A DNA stretch of 22,288 bases from Thalassiosira profunda. Its lineage: Eukaryota > Bacillariophyta > Thalassiosirophyceae > Thalassiosirales > Thalassiosiraceae. Both the position numbers and the translations under genes were made by a program. Below are positions 1 through 7,208 of the stretch, one piece after another; position 1 is the stretch's first letter; each line of letters begins with the position of its first letter. A model generated the notes under the pieces. It was not told where the DNA came from. It saw nothing but the letters and a program-made list of their open reading frames with translations, and ran no database searches. Where the stretch lies: contig JALLAP010000099.1 of NCBI GenBank assembly GCA_036939355.1, positions 1 through 22,288 of the forward strand. The letters run 5' to 3'.

Positions 1-1100
1 CCAACCTGCTCTCGTCGGGACGGTTTCCTCCCGCACCGCATTCGCCGCGACACCAATTTTCTCCGCTGGCGTCGGGGTCGCCGGGGTTGGCCTCGCCGCA
101 GATGCCGGCCGCGCCTCCGTCGACCCCCTACACTCCTTACGCGGCGACGGGAACATCGGCCGGGGGTGCCAATGTTCCAACTCTGCATCCGCCCCTCCCG
201 CTGGCCGGGGGCCTCTCGACGCTGCCAATCCGTGCCTCCTCTCCGCCGCTGCTGAATAACGTCCCGCCGTCTCCACTGGCGTCCCCGTCCGCTACCCGAC
301 CGACTGTGACGACGGGGGATGTGCGGCCGCCCAACGTGCCCCCGGTCTCCCCCGGAGGAACGACGTTGGACCCACACTACCACGCTCTGTTAAATCAAGC
401 GCTGCACGAAACGGAGCAGAGGGAGAAGGCGCGGGTGGCCTCCCTGACCGAACACGAACGCCAGAACTACACGACAATCGAGGAATACCAGCATGCCCTG
501 AGTCGGGAACGACGGCACTCCACATCGTTGGCAATGGAGCTGACGCACTTCCAGTTCCTGGCAAGGTATGCGTCGTGCAACGTCCACTCCGCCGCGGAAA
601 TCAACGAGGAGGCGCGGATCAACTCGCTCATCAAGGGCATCGACGCGATGAAGAAGGACATGAACGAGGATCGGTGCCGCGTCGTGATGGAGTTGGAGCG
701 GGAGGAGGAGAAGATGATAAACAATTTGGTCATGCGGTTGGAGGAGGTGGAACGGGAGAAGCGATTGCTGGAACGGCAAATCTCCAGCGTGCGGGGAGGC
801 GGGATGATGGGCGGGGAGGAGGGGAGGTTGCATGCCCGATTGGAGCGGATGAGGGTGCCCTCTTTGGCAGCGGCGCAAAGTCAACACCAGCAGGTAGCAG
901 CTGCTCCTCAGACGAGCGATGTTGGTGTGGCCACTGCAGATGGAGGAGAAAAGCGGGGCGAAACAAAGAATACTATGGAGGAGGGCAGCGAAGAGGAGGA
1001 AGAGGAAGGTGAAAATGAAAACATCCTGGAGGGGCGATGCCACGACCCGGAAATGGAGAAGGAGCTAGCGGATCTTCTGAAGATGAAAGAGTCGAAATAG
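1..1100 (+). CDS. Coiled-coil protein, possibly CCDC6-like (5' end outside the window)
   Basis: The frame is open from base 3 with no stop, so the gene starts left of the window; the first ATG in view (102) is probably internal. It ends at TAG 1098-1100. The first ~115 residues are Pro/Ser/Ala-rich and look disordered. A helical, charged region follows (bases ~380-790). Its last part has the heptad style of coiled coils, with blocks such as EEEKMINNLVMRLEEVEREK, which resemble the repeated 'E.E.LVN.L..R...LE.EK' blocks of CCDC6/DUF2046 proteins. The tail is acidic, with an E-rich run at ~985-1010, and ends KMKESK. A structural or scaffolding role is likely, but the family match is from memory of the pattern. 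No intron is needed within the visible part. The next gene lies on the opposite strand, 126 bp from stop to stop. Confidence 0.55.
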   Translation, partial: NLLSSGRFPPAPHSPRHQFSPLASGSPGLASPQMPAAPPSTPYTPYAATGTSAGGANVPTLHPPLPLAGGLSTLPIRASSPPLLNNVPPSPLASPSATRPTVTTGDVRPPNVPPVSPGGTTLDPHYHALLNQALHETEQREKARVASLTEHERQNYTTIEEYQHALSRERRHSTSLAMELTHFQFLARYASCNVHSAAEINEEARINSLIKGIDAMKKDMNEDRCRVVMELEREEEKMINNLVMRLEEVEREKRLLERQISSVRGGGMMGGEEGRLHARLERMRVPSLAAAQSQHQQVAAAPQTSDVGVATADGGEKRGETKNTMEEGSEEEEEEGENENILEGRCHDPEMEKELADLLKMKESK

Positions 1101-1226
1101 GATGTGCGTTGGTGATAGGTGCAGGAGAGTGAGCTATCATCCGGGAGCACATCTTTTGTATCAGTTGGCTCTCCTCGCTGCAAATGATGTGAAATAGATA
1201 CACGCTACTGTGAACTCTGCATGCAT

Positions 1227-2422
1227 CTAGCACCTCCAATCGACTGTTCTGCATCCGAGTTGATAGAAGAATCCACCGGATCCCCGTTTTCGCCGTCTCC
1301 TGCACCTCTTCCGCCATCGCTGCATATTCTGAAAGCACCGCTGACACTGCCCTCTGATTGTGTAAGGGTCCGATGTATCTGCCTCCGACCCAGTATTTTC
1401 CAACAGCCATTCCCTTTCCTCTTCCTCCTCTCGTTCCGCCTCGAGCTTGTGCAGCTCTTCGTAATACGCCGTCCATTTCTCCCGTTCGTCCTCCCGCACC
1501 CGCTCCATCACCCTTTGCAAACAAAACATGCCGAACAGGACGTACATCGCCCCCACGATGAGCATGATCCACGCCGACAGGACGATGAAGAAGCCATCGA
1601 AGAAGCGGCTGGAGGTGGAGGCGTGCTTGGCCTCGTCCAGGGCCCGGACCACGATTGTTTGCTCGAAGCTGACCAAAGCCAGGAAGACGTACAAGATTCC
1701 CCGCGGTATCCAGTTGATCAAGGAAAGGGGCGGGGGCCGCGAGGAAGGCTCGTTGGATCCGTATTGGAGGATGGGGAGCAGCGTCGGGAATTCCACCAGG
1801 ATGAGCAACAGGGAGAACACCGAGATGAATATCCTGGTGCATTTTGTTGTTGCATGGCATGGTTTGTGACGATGTTAGCTTTGCAAAATCAGATCACTGG
1901 CATGAAGCACGCAGAGTCTCACCTCAATGCAATGTTCAGCGCTCCAATCTTCCCCCAGGCCAAAAACACGGGGAACATTTGGGTGTTGATGCACCGCACG
2001 TTGGCGCTGAGGGCCACGAAGCGGACAAAATCGAAGAAGATGAGGCCCAGACTGCGATGCGGTTGCTCGATTTCGTCCTCCCACTCGCTGCTGCTGGTAT
2101 AGCAACTCTCTCCGTCGCTGTCGTTGACGGAGGTTTGGGCGCTGATTTCCGAACATTGCTCGTCGCCGTTGCCAGCGCCGTCTTGCACTGGCGAGGAAAT
2201 CACCGTGTCAATCAGAAAGCTCGGCTCTTCCTCATCTCCAGCATCTTCATTTGGTTGGTGCGATGATGGATAGGATGAATGTGTTGGTATGGACCCGTAA
2301 TCATTCCGGTTGTCTGTCCTGCTGTCTTTGTCGCCGGGGCTGCCCTGCTCGTCGGGTGCGCCGTTTGCAACTGCAACGGCCTCCATTTTTGGGGGCGACT
2401 TCCACCATTCCTCTCGGTGCAT
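1227..2422 (-). CDS. Four-span membrane protein, COPI-associated/TVP15-like
   Basis: Two exons, 2422-1923 and 1833-1227, flank an 89-bp intron (donor GTGAGA, acceptor CAC-CAG). Joining them splits an Arg codon (AG|G) and gives 368 residues. Residues 1-125 are polar and acidic. Four hydrophobic stretches follow, including LGLIFFDFVRFVALSANV, ALNIALRIFISVFSLLLILV, IPRGILYVFLALVSFEQ and FFIVLSAWIMLIVGAMYVLF. The pair 'VFSLLLILVEF ... PRGILYVFLALV' fits the COPI-associated/TVP15 family of small Golgi membrane proteins, which act in vesicle traffic. The C-terminus is a charged helix followed by a basic run (RWRKRCRRRRKR), longer than is usual for that family. The start is the first ATG of the open frame; a second Met lies 12 codons in. 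Family assignment is tentative; the gene model is firm. Confidence 0.65.
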
Positions 2423-2836
2423 ACTTTATCCCCCCTCCGCAGCATCAAAATGCACTCCGGGGGCTCCGAGTGGTCTGGGGCGACATAAAAAGCGCAGAGG
2501 TCGAAGGTGGCAACGACCAAGAGGCTGGGGGCAAGGAGAGAGGGTGTTGGGTGAGGTTGGGTTGGGTGTTGTGTTGAGATGAGGTGAAGGTGGTGAAGGA
2601 GGGGTGTGGGAAGCTATTACGTACACTCTAGGTAAGCGACTTGCTTCTTCCCCAGAGTAAGTCACTCCAAGCAAGCTCAAGAGCGGCTGGCTGTAGCATT
2701 CGGAGCGCATTAGGCGAATGGGACATGCCACCGGCATTTGCTCGTTCCGAGTCTGAGTTCCAATCGCCTGATTCCACTCCCCTTTGAAGGCGAACAATCA
2801 ATTCCACCGCCAAGGAGTCACCGACCGCCAAGGACG
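2423..2836. other. Intergenic spacer between two minus-strand genes
   Basis: This 414-bp stretch must hold the 3' UTR of the plastid-targeted gene on its right and the promoter of the membrane-protein gene on its left. It contains a G/T-rich tract (about 2520-2610) but no convincing ORF, RNA gene or repeat. Confidence 0.6.
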
Positions 2837-3811
2837 TCACAGGTAGCGCTTCACCGAAGCCCACGGGTCGAACTCGCCTTCCTCCCCATCCTCTTCCTTC
2901 CCTTCACCCCCGCTTCTTATCCGCGTCGCCCTCCTTGCATCCTCCTCCCGATCGATCCGCCCCAACCCGCTGACAATCTTCAGCGCCCTATCTCTCGCTC
3001 CCGGATTTTTCGCCACCTCCCTCGACGTCGATCGCTCCGCATATTTCGACAAGGCCCCGTCCAAATCGCTCTCGTGGGAGTGCATGTCCGCACTTAATTC
3101 GGACACCTCTCTAAACCCCCGCGAGTCCAGCAGCTTCCCCGAGACCAGCGTGCCGCGGAAGTGTATCCCACCATCAAAAGCCATTCCATCGTCATCGCTT
3201 TCGAGATAACGTTGCAAGTACGAATGGACCAGTTCGTCGATGCACACCCCGATCGCCTCGGCGTGCTCGCTCCCCCCGTCGCAGTCCGGGTCGGTATTTT
3301 CCTTCTTGAGCGTGCATCGCATGGAGTCTATGATGTGGCACCCCGAAGCGGCATCCTTTCCCAATCTTGCCACCGCCACGGGCTTGGCGCCCTCATCTCC
3401 TCCAGATTTATTATCGTTCGACACCACGCTGTTCGTTATTGCCATTTCAGTGGAGGAAGAGGAGGAGACGAGCGTCTCCGAGTCCCCTCCCGGCGCTGTC
3501 GTTGACGTCCGCATCGCATCTAAAAAGGCATCCCGCACGAACACGCTGGGCAGGTTGTTCGACGAGCGGTACACCGCCACCCACACGTCTTCCCCTCCAT
3601 CCGCTTCATCCTCTCCGCCAGTGTGTCGGAGGAGGGAGGGGTCGTACCGTTGAATCGACGCAATGTCGGCGGGGCAGGACGCGCGGAAGCGATCGAAGGG
3701 GGCAAAGGCGCCGCCAGAGGAGGGGGAGGGCTGTCCGAAGCCCTTTCCGGCGGAGAAGGCCGACGACGTCGCCGCGGTCGTCAGGGCGAGGAGGAGGATC
3801 AGCAGCGACAT
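2837..3811 (-). CDS. Plastid-targeted protein of unknown function
   Basis: The first ATG (3811) gives 324 residues; the open frame upstream begins only with TTG. The N-terminus MSLLILLLALTTAATSSAF is a clear signal peptide followed by F after Ala (SSA|FSAGKGFG), the diatom/ochrophyte plastid-import motif, so the mature protein probably lies in the stroma. Two stretches look constrained: VWVAVYRSSNNLPSVFVRD (near residues 75-95) and a Cys-containing block around HIIDSMRCTLKKENTDPDCD with a following acidic helix (IGVCIDELVHSYLQRYLE). Between them is a Ser/Thr/Gly-rich linker. The C-terminal third is charged and ends FDPWASVKRYL. I do not recognise the family. It is divergently arranged with the proteasome-like gene, with 391 bp between the start codons. 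Confidence 0.75.
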   Translation of the reverse strand: MSLLILLLALTTAATSSAFSAGKGFGQPSPSSGGAFAPFDRFRASCPADIASIQRYDPSLLRHTGGEDEADGGEDVWVAVYRSSNNLPSVFVRDAFLDAMRTSTTAPGGDSETLVSSSSSTEMAITNSVVSNDNKSGGDEGAKPVAVARLGKDAASGCHIIDSMRCTLKKENTDPDCDGGSEHAEAIGVCIDELVHSYLQRYLESDDDGMAFDGGIHFRGTLVSGKLLDSRGFREVSELSADMHSHESDLDGALSKYAERSTSREVAKNPGARDRALKIVSGLGRIDREEDARRATRIRSGGEGKEEDGEEGEFDPWASVKRYL

Positions 3812-4202
3812 GGCGGCTCGGAGCTCGGAGGCGGCCAGCGGCGACCGCCCGGGGTGATCGCACGTGGGGGTGAGTGGCGGAGCATGCAAAAATCAGATAT
3901 GGCGAAGCCTTATCTCTACCACCCCATTTGATTTTAAGACAACGTTTTTACATGCGTAGGAATTCCGTACATTATTTTTTTTTCTAACTTGCACCCCCTG
4001 TACCTCTGCCCTGTACCCAGTAGCCTACGTTACCCCTGTGGATAAGATACCTCATTGTTGCCCTTTGCAATAAAGTCACTCTTCCTCCCTTGGGCGAGCA
4101 ATAAGCCATATCTGCCCGTCAACAACGTTGACCCTAGTGAATGGCTGAGCTGAGCACCGCACATAAACACACCACTCACGCACCCTCACCTGCCTCCTCA
4201 TC
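3812..4202. promoter_or_regulatory. Bidirectional intergenic region (391 bp)
   Basis: It separates the start codons of two divergent genes and so must carry both promoters and 5' UTRs. It is clearly more AT-rich than the flanking coding DNA. It includes a T9 run (3975-3983) and an AATAAA (4069-4074), which is probably fortuitous here because no gene ends nearby. No defined transcription-factor site is claimed. Confidence 0.5.
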
Positions 4203-5498
4203 ATGAAAGCGCGGGCCGCTCTCCTCCTCGCCCTATCCCTCCGCCCGACGCATTGGGCAGACGCCGCGACCGCCGCGCTGCCGCCGCATGCGACGGCGCC
4301 AGCGTCAGCGGGAGCCGAATGCGGCGGCGGGGAGGAGGGTGCCAGCGAGCAGCCATCACCCTCCGCCTCCTCCTCGTGGCCCGCCGCCCTCCTCGCGCGG
4401 GCGGCCAAGGGCCAGGATCCCTACGCGGCCTCGTCCCCGCTGAGCGCGGCGGCGGTGTGTCGCGACGGCGTGGCCATGGTGGCGCTGCATCACGTCGACC
4501 CGTTGGACAAAACACATGACGACGATGATAGTGGCGCTGCAAATGAGGGCGGGGACGCGGACGGCCCCGGCAGCAACAGCTCCAGCCGGAGCGCGCCGGG
4601 TGCATTTCGAGACTTGCCCCTTTCCACGAGGGGACCGCTAAGAATCGAGCCCGTGCACGAAAACGGCGACGGCGCATTGCAATCCGCCCCGCCGATGTCG
4701 CTGCTGACGGCCGGATGGCGCACCGACGGGATGGATCTGGCCGACGCGGCGAGGGAATTGATGGCCGAGGAGGTTCGATTGTATTGCCTGCCTTTCTTGG
4801 CGTCGTCGTCTGTGGAAGACGACAATGTGGCTGGATCAGTTGAGGGCGATTGCAACGATGGCGCAAGAGAGGGGATGTTGTTGGAAGAGAGACAATCTAC
4901 GGATGCCAACATACTCGTGCAAAGAGACAACGAAGGCGGAGGAAGAACCGCAATAACACGACAGCAACCATACTACGGTCGACGGATTGCCGAGGGACTG
5001 GCCTACTACCTCGCCAAGTGCTCCTTCTCGGAGGGGGTACGCTCCCTCTCCTGCGTGGGTCTGCTTGCCTGCGGCGGTGCGAGGGGAGGGAGCCTCTACC
5101 TTGTCGATGTCACAGGCACGCACCGCGTGCGCGCCCACGCCATCGGGAAGGGGGCGTTTGCACTGCACCGGCGAATGGCGTTTGTCGATTTCGAGAAGAT
5201 GGACTGCCAAGAGGGGCTGAGGGCGCTGCTCCGATTGATTGCCGAGGAGGGCGGGTTGTCGTTATCTCCTTCGAACGACATTCTGCTGGAAGGAGCAGAA
5301 AAGAAGCTGTTAGAAAGCATCGATGCAACGAGTGCCAGCTCGCTTCCGACAAAGCTCGCGCAATCCGAAGAGGAGGATCCATCGCCATTGCAAAAGTGGA
5401 ACCTTCCCCCGAACACCGGGGTGGAATTGGCAGTGCTGAAGAGTTCCGATGGACGGATGAGGCGGGTTAGACTCTCGTCGCTGTTCTCAAATAGTTAA
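4203..5498 (+). CDS. Divergent proteasome alpha-type-like protein with a predicted signal peptide
   Basis: A single exon encodes 431 residues. The N-terminus MKARAALLLALSLRP, followed by an Ala-rich stretch (WADAATAALPPHA), looks like a signal peptide without the plastid phenylalanine motif. Three blocks can be laid along a 20S alpha-subunit (Ntn-hydrolase) fold: CRDGVAMVALHH (86-97); MSLLTAGWRTDGMDLADAAR (165-184), like the alpha-subunit 'AGLTADAR' region, then a helix; and CVGLLACGG...SLYLVDVTGTHRVRAHAIGKGA (284-319), like 'G..L..AG.D....LY..DPSGTY....A.AIGKG'. Acidic, low-complexity inserts separate them (101-135 and 200-250). The usual alpha N-terminal motif (YD..ITTFSPEGR) is missing and there is no catalytic N-terminal Thr. 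It is therefore a non-catalytic, strongly diverged relative. Its coding end overlaps that of the next gene on the other strand by 12 bp. The homology is my inference. Confidence 0.6.
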   Translation: MKARAALLLALSLRPTHWADAATAALPPHATAPASAGAECGGGEEGASEQPSPSASSSWPAALLARAAKGQDPYAASSPLSAAAVCRDGVAMVALHHVDPLDKTHDDDDSGAANEGGDADGPGSNSSSRSAPGAFRDLPLSTRGPLRIEPVHENGDGALQSAPPMSLLTAGWRTDGMDLADAARELMAEEVRLYCLPFLASSSVEDDNVAGSVEGDCNDGAREGMLLEERQSTDANILVQRDNEGGGRTAITRQQPYYGRRIAEGLAYYLAKCSFSEGVRSLSCVGLLACGGARGGSLYLVDVTGTHRVRAHAIGKGAFALHRRMAFVDFEKMDCQEGLRALLRLIAEEGGLSLSPSNDILLEGAEKKLLESIDATSASSLPTKLAQSEEEDPSPLQKWNLPPNTGVELAVLKSSDGRMRRVRLSSLFSNS

Positions 5499-7025
5499 GC
5501 CATCGCTGTCGATGATTTTGCGCCGAGAGCAAAAGTTCTCGTGCTGAAGTCTCGCCCGGAGCTCGCGAAACGCCTTGGAGCAATGGCAACATTTGTAAAG
5601 CTCCTTGTCGCCGTCGCTCGTGGCTTTGTCCAAAACCAACGACGACGAGGGAACGAACTCCGTCTCGTGACGCAGTTTGTCCTCCTCTATCGCATATTGC
5701 GCATCACAAATTGGACAAGCGCCAATCAATGGCCTTTTCTCTCCTCCACTTGTTCCGTTCTCCCCGCCTCGATACCACGCGGGCTTGATGTCCAAATGCG
5801 CTCCGTGGTGTTTCGAGCGCTGATGATCCAGCAGCGCCTGCCGGTGCGGGAAGGTCCTAGGTGCTGTCGGTGAAAATTGATGCGATGCCGTCTGCAGCTG
5901 AACGCAAATGGTGCATATCCAAGGCGGGCCTGCAGCATTCTCCTCCTTTGGTGCGTTGCAATTACTGCCAACAGCAGATTGTTGTCCACCATCTTTTCGC
6001 TTTCGCTTCTTCTTTTTGCTCTTCTCCAACTTCCACGCTCGCACCTCGTTGCAATCGGGATGCGAGCACAGCATGTGATTCTTCAGCGATCGATGCTGAG
6101 TGAATGCTTTTGAACAGTAGCTACAAGCGTGTGGATTGCCATTCTCAATTGTCGGCACATCGGATGCAGCTCTCGCTTCCGAAGTGCTGGGGATGTTGCA
6201 AGTATCCGCTGCCAAAGCTCTACTGGCAGTCTCCCACGGTAACAGGCCAACCTTATCAGCACCCTCGCCGCTGTATTCCTCTATTCCAAACACCAATGTT
6301 TCACTGCCGCCCTCTCTATCAAAGCTCTCACCTCCCTGCATGCGACGACGGCCCGCAAAGCTCCTCCCACTCTGGTGCCTCCGCAGCTCGTAATACGTCT
6401 CTCCATTCTCGCCCACCGGCGGAGGCGGCGGGCGAAACGCCCTTCGGCGCAGCAACTTCAATCCGTGCTTGGCCGCCCCCTCGAGGCACCGCCACCGCGC
6501 GCACTGCCCGTTCACCAGCGTGAGGTGCAAAAGGCCCTGCAGCTTCATCCATCGTTTCGTAGCGGCGTGGAACAAATGGCAGAGGAAGCGGGAGTGCAGC
6601 TGCGCGTCCTCCGTGCCCAGGTGGGGGTGGTTGAAGATCACGCGATCGAATTGTTCGTTGACGATGGCGTCGCCTTCTTTGCATTCCGCATCGACGGCGT
6701 TGACACCGTGCACAATCCTCACATCCACTCCCACCCTTTTTATACCATCCGCCTGTGATCTCTGATGACAAGCCCGTATGACCCTCAGCACGAAGTCCGC
6801 ATCCTTGTACTTGCCGCGCAGTTCCTCGAGGGTGTCGACGCCCGAGCACGTGACGGACGCCGTCGTGGGCACATCAACCTCATCGGGTGGGGGCAGCGGC
6901 ATAGACGGGGCCGGGGCGGCCGCCGCCGCTGCTCCATCGACGGGGAGCGAGGCGAGGCGCCGGCACGCGTCGAGGGAGAAGGTGAAGTCCCCCTCGCCGA
7001 GGAGGAGGTAGGATTGGTGCGCCAT
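5487..7025 (-). CDS. BMT5-like (DUF2431) rRNA uracil methyltransferase domain with C-terminal zinc fingers
   Basis: A single exon encodes 512 residues, starting at the first ATG. The N-terminal half has the DUF2431/BMT5 hallmarks: the SAM-binding LLLGEGDFTFSLDAC (7-21) and FDRVIFNHPHLG (126-137). In yeast this family makes m3U in 25S rRNA. An Ala/Pro-rich insert (residues 30-55) interrupts the Rossmann fold. The C-terminal half carries Cys/His fingers: a canonical C2H2 (C301, C304, H317, H322); a longer one (C371, C374, H401, H406); a partial one (C437, C440, H453); and a CCHC type (C479, C482, H495, C499). A basic KSKKKKRKRK segment (336-345) could be a nucleolar/nuclear signal. Its start codon lies 183 bp from the divergent DNA methyltransferase start. 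Confidence 0.9.
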   Translation of the reverse strand: MAHQSYLLLGEGDFTFSLDACRRLASLPVDGAAAAAAPAPSMPLPPPDEVDVPTTASVTCSGVDTLEELRGKYKDADFVLRVIRACHQRSQADGIKRVGVDVRIVHGVNAVDAECKEGDAIVNEQFDRVIFNHPHLGTEDAQLHSRFLCHLFHAATKRWMKLQGLLHLTLVNGQCARWRCLEGAAKHGLKLLRRRAFRPPPPPVGENGETYYELRRHQSGRSFAGRRRMQGGESFDREGGSETLVFGIEEYSGEGADKVGLLPWETASRALAADTCNIPSTSEARAASDVPTIENGNPHACSYCSKAFTQHRSLKNHMLCSHPDCNEVRAWKLEKSKKKKRKRKDGGQQSAVGSNCNAPKEENAAGPPWICTICVQLQTASHQFSPTAPRTFPHRQALLDHQRSKHHGAHLDIKPAWYRGGENGTSGGEKRPLIGACPICDAQYAIEEDKLRHETEFVPSSSLVLDKATSDGDKELYKCCHCSKAFRELRARLQHENFCSRRKIIDSDGLTI

Positions 7026-7208
7026 GGCACGCCTGGGGTGGTCGCCCCGCGGTGATGTGTGATGTGTGCGTTCACACGCGCGGTGCGCGCGCGCCCAAAA
7101 AATTGACCGTTTATTTTCACTCTGGCGCGCCCGGGGTTGTTGCCGTGGCCGCGGTGGGCGTCGATTGCGAGCCTGCGGAGCGTCCCGGCGGAGGCCACGG
7201 GTTCAACA
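7026..7208. promoter_or_regulatory. Short divergent promoter between the BMT5-like and DNA methyltransferase genes
   Basis: Only 183 bp separate the two start codons. The stretch holds a TG-alternating tract (7053-7069) followed by a CpG-dense alternating purine-pyrimidine run (about 7075-7095) and an A6 run. Shared regulation of an rRNA methyltransferase and a DNA methyltransferase is possible but unproven. An alternative start for the DNA methyltransferase inside this region would need the non-ATG codon at 7137. Confidence 0.5.

Noticed and set aside
973..1860. Minus-strand ORF of 295 codons over the first two genes
   Set aside because: It is out of frame with the membrane-protein exons, which join through a clean GT-AG intron; Pro/Arg/His-rich composition indicates an artefact.
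4069..4074. AATAAA as a polyadenylation signal
   Set aside because: It lies between two divergent start codons where no transcript is expected to end.
7137..7208. DNA methyltransferase start upstream of 7209
   Set aside because: The frame there begins with TTG and has no ATG before 7209; the extra residues would fill the short divergent promoter.
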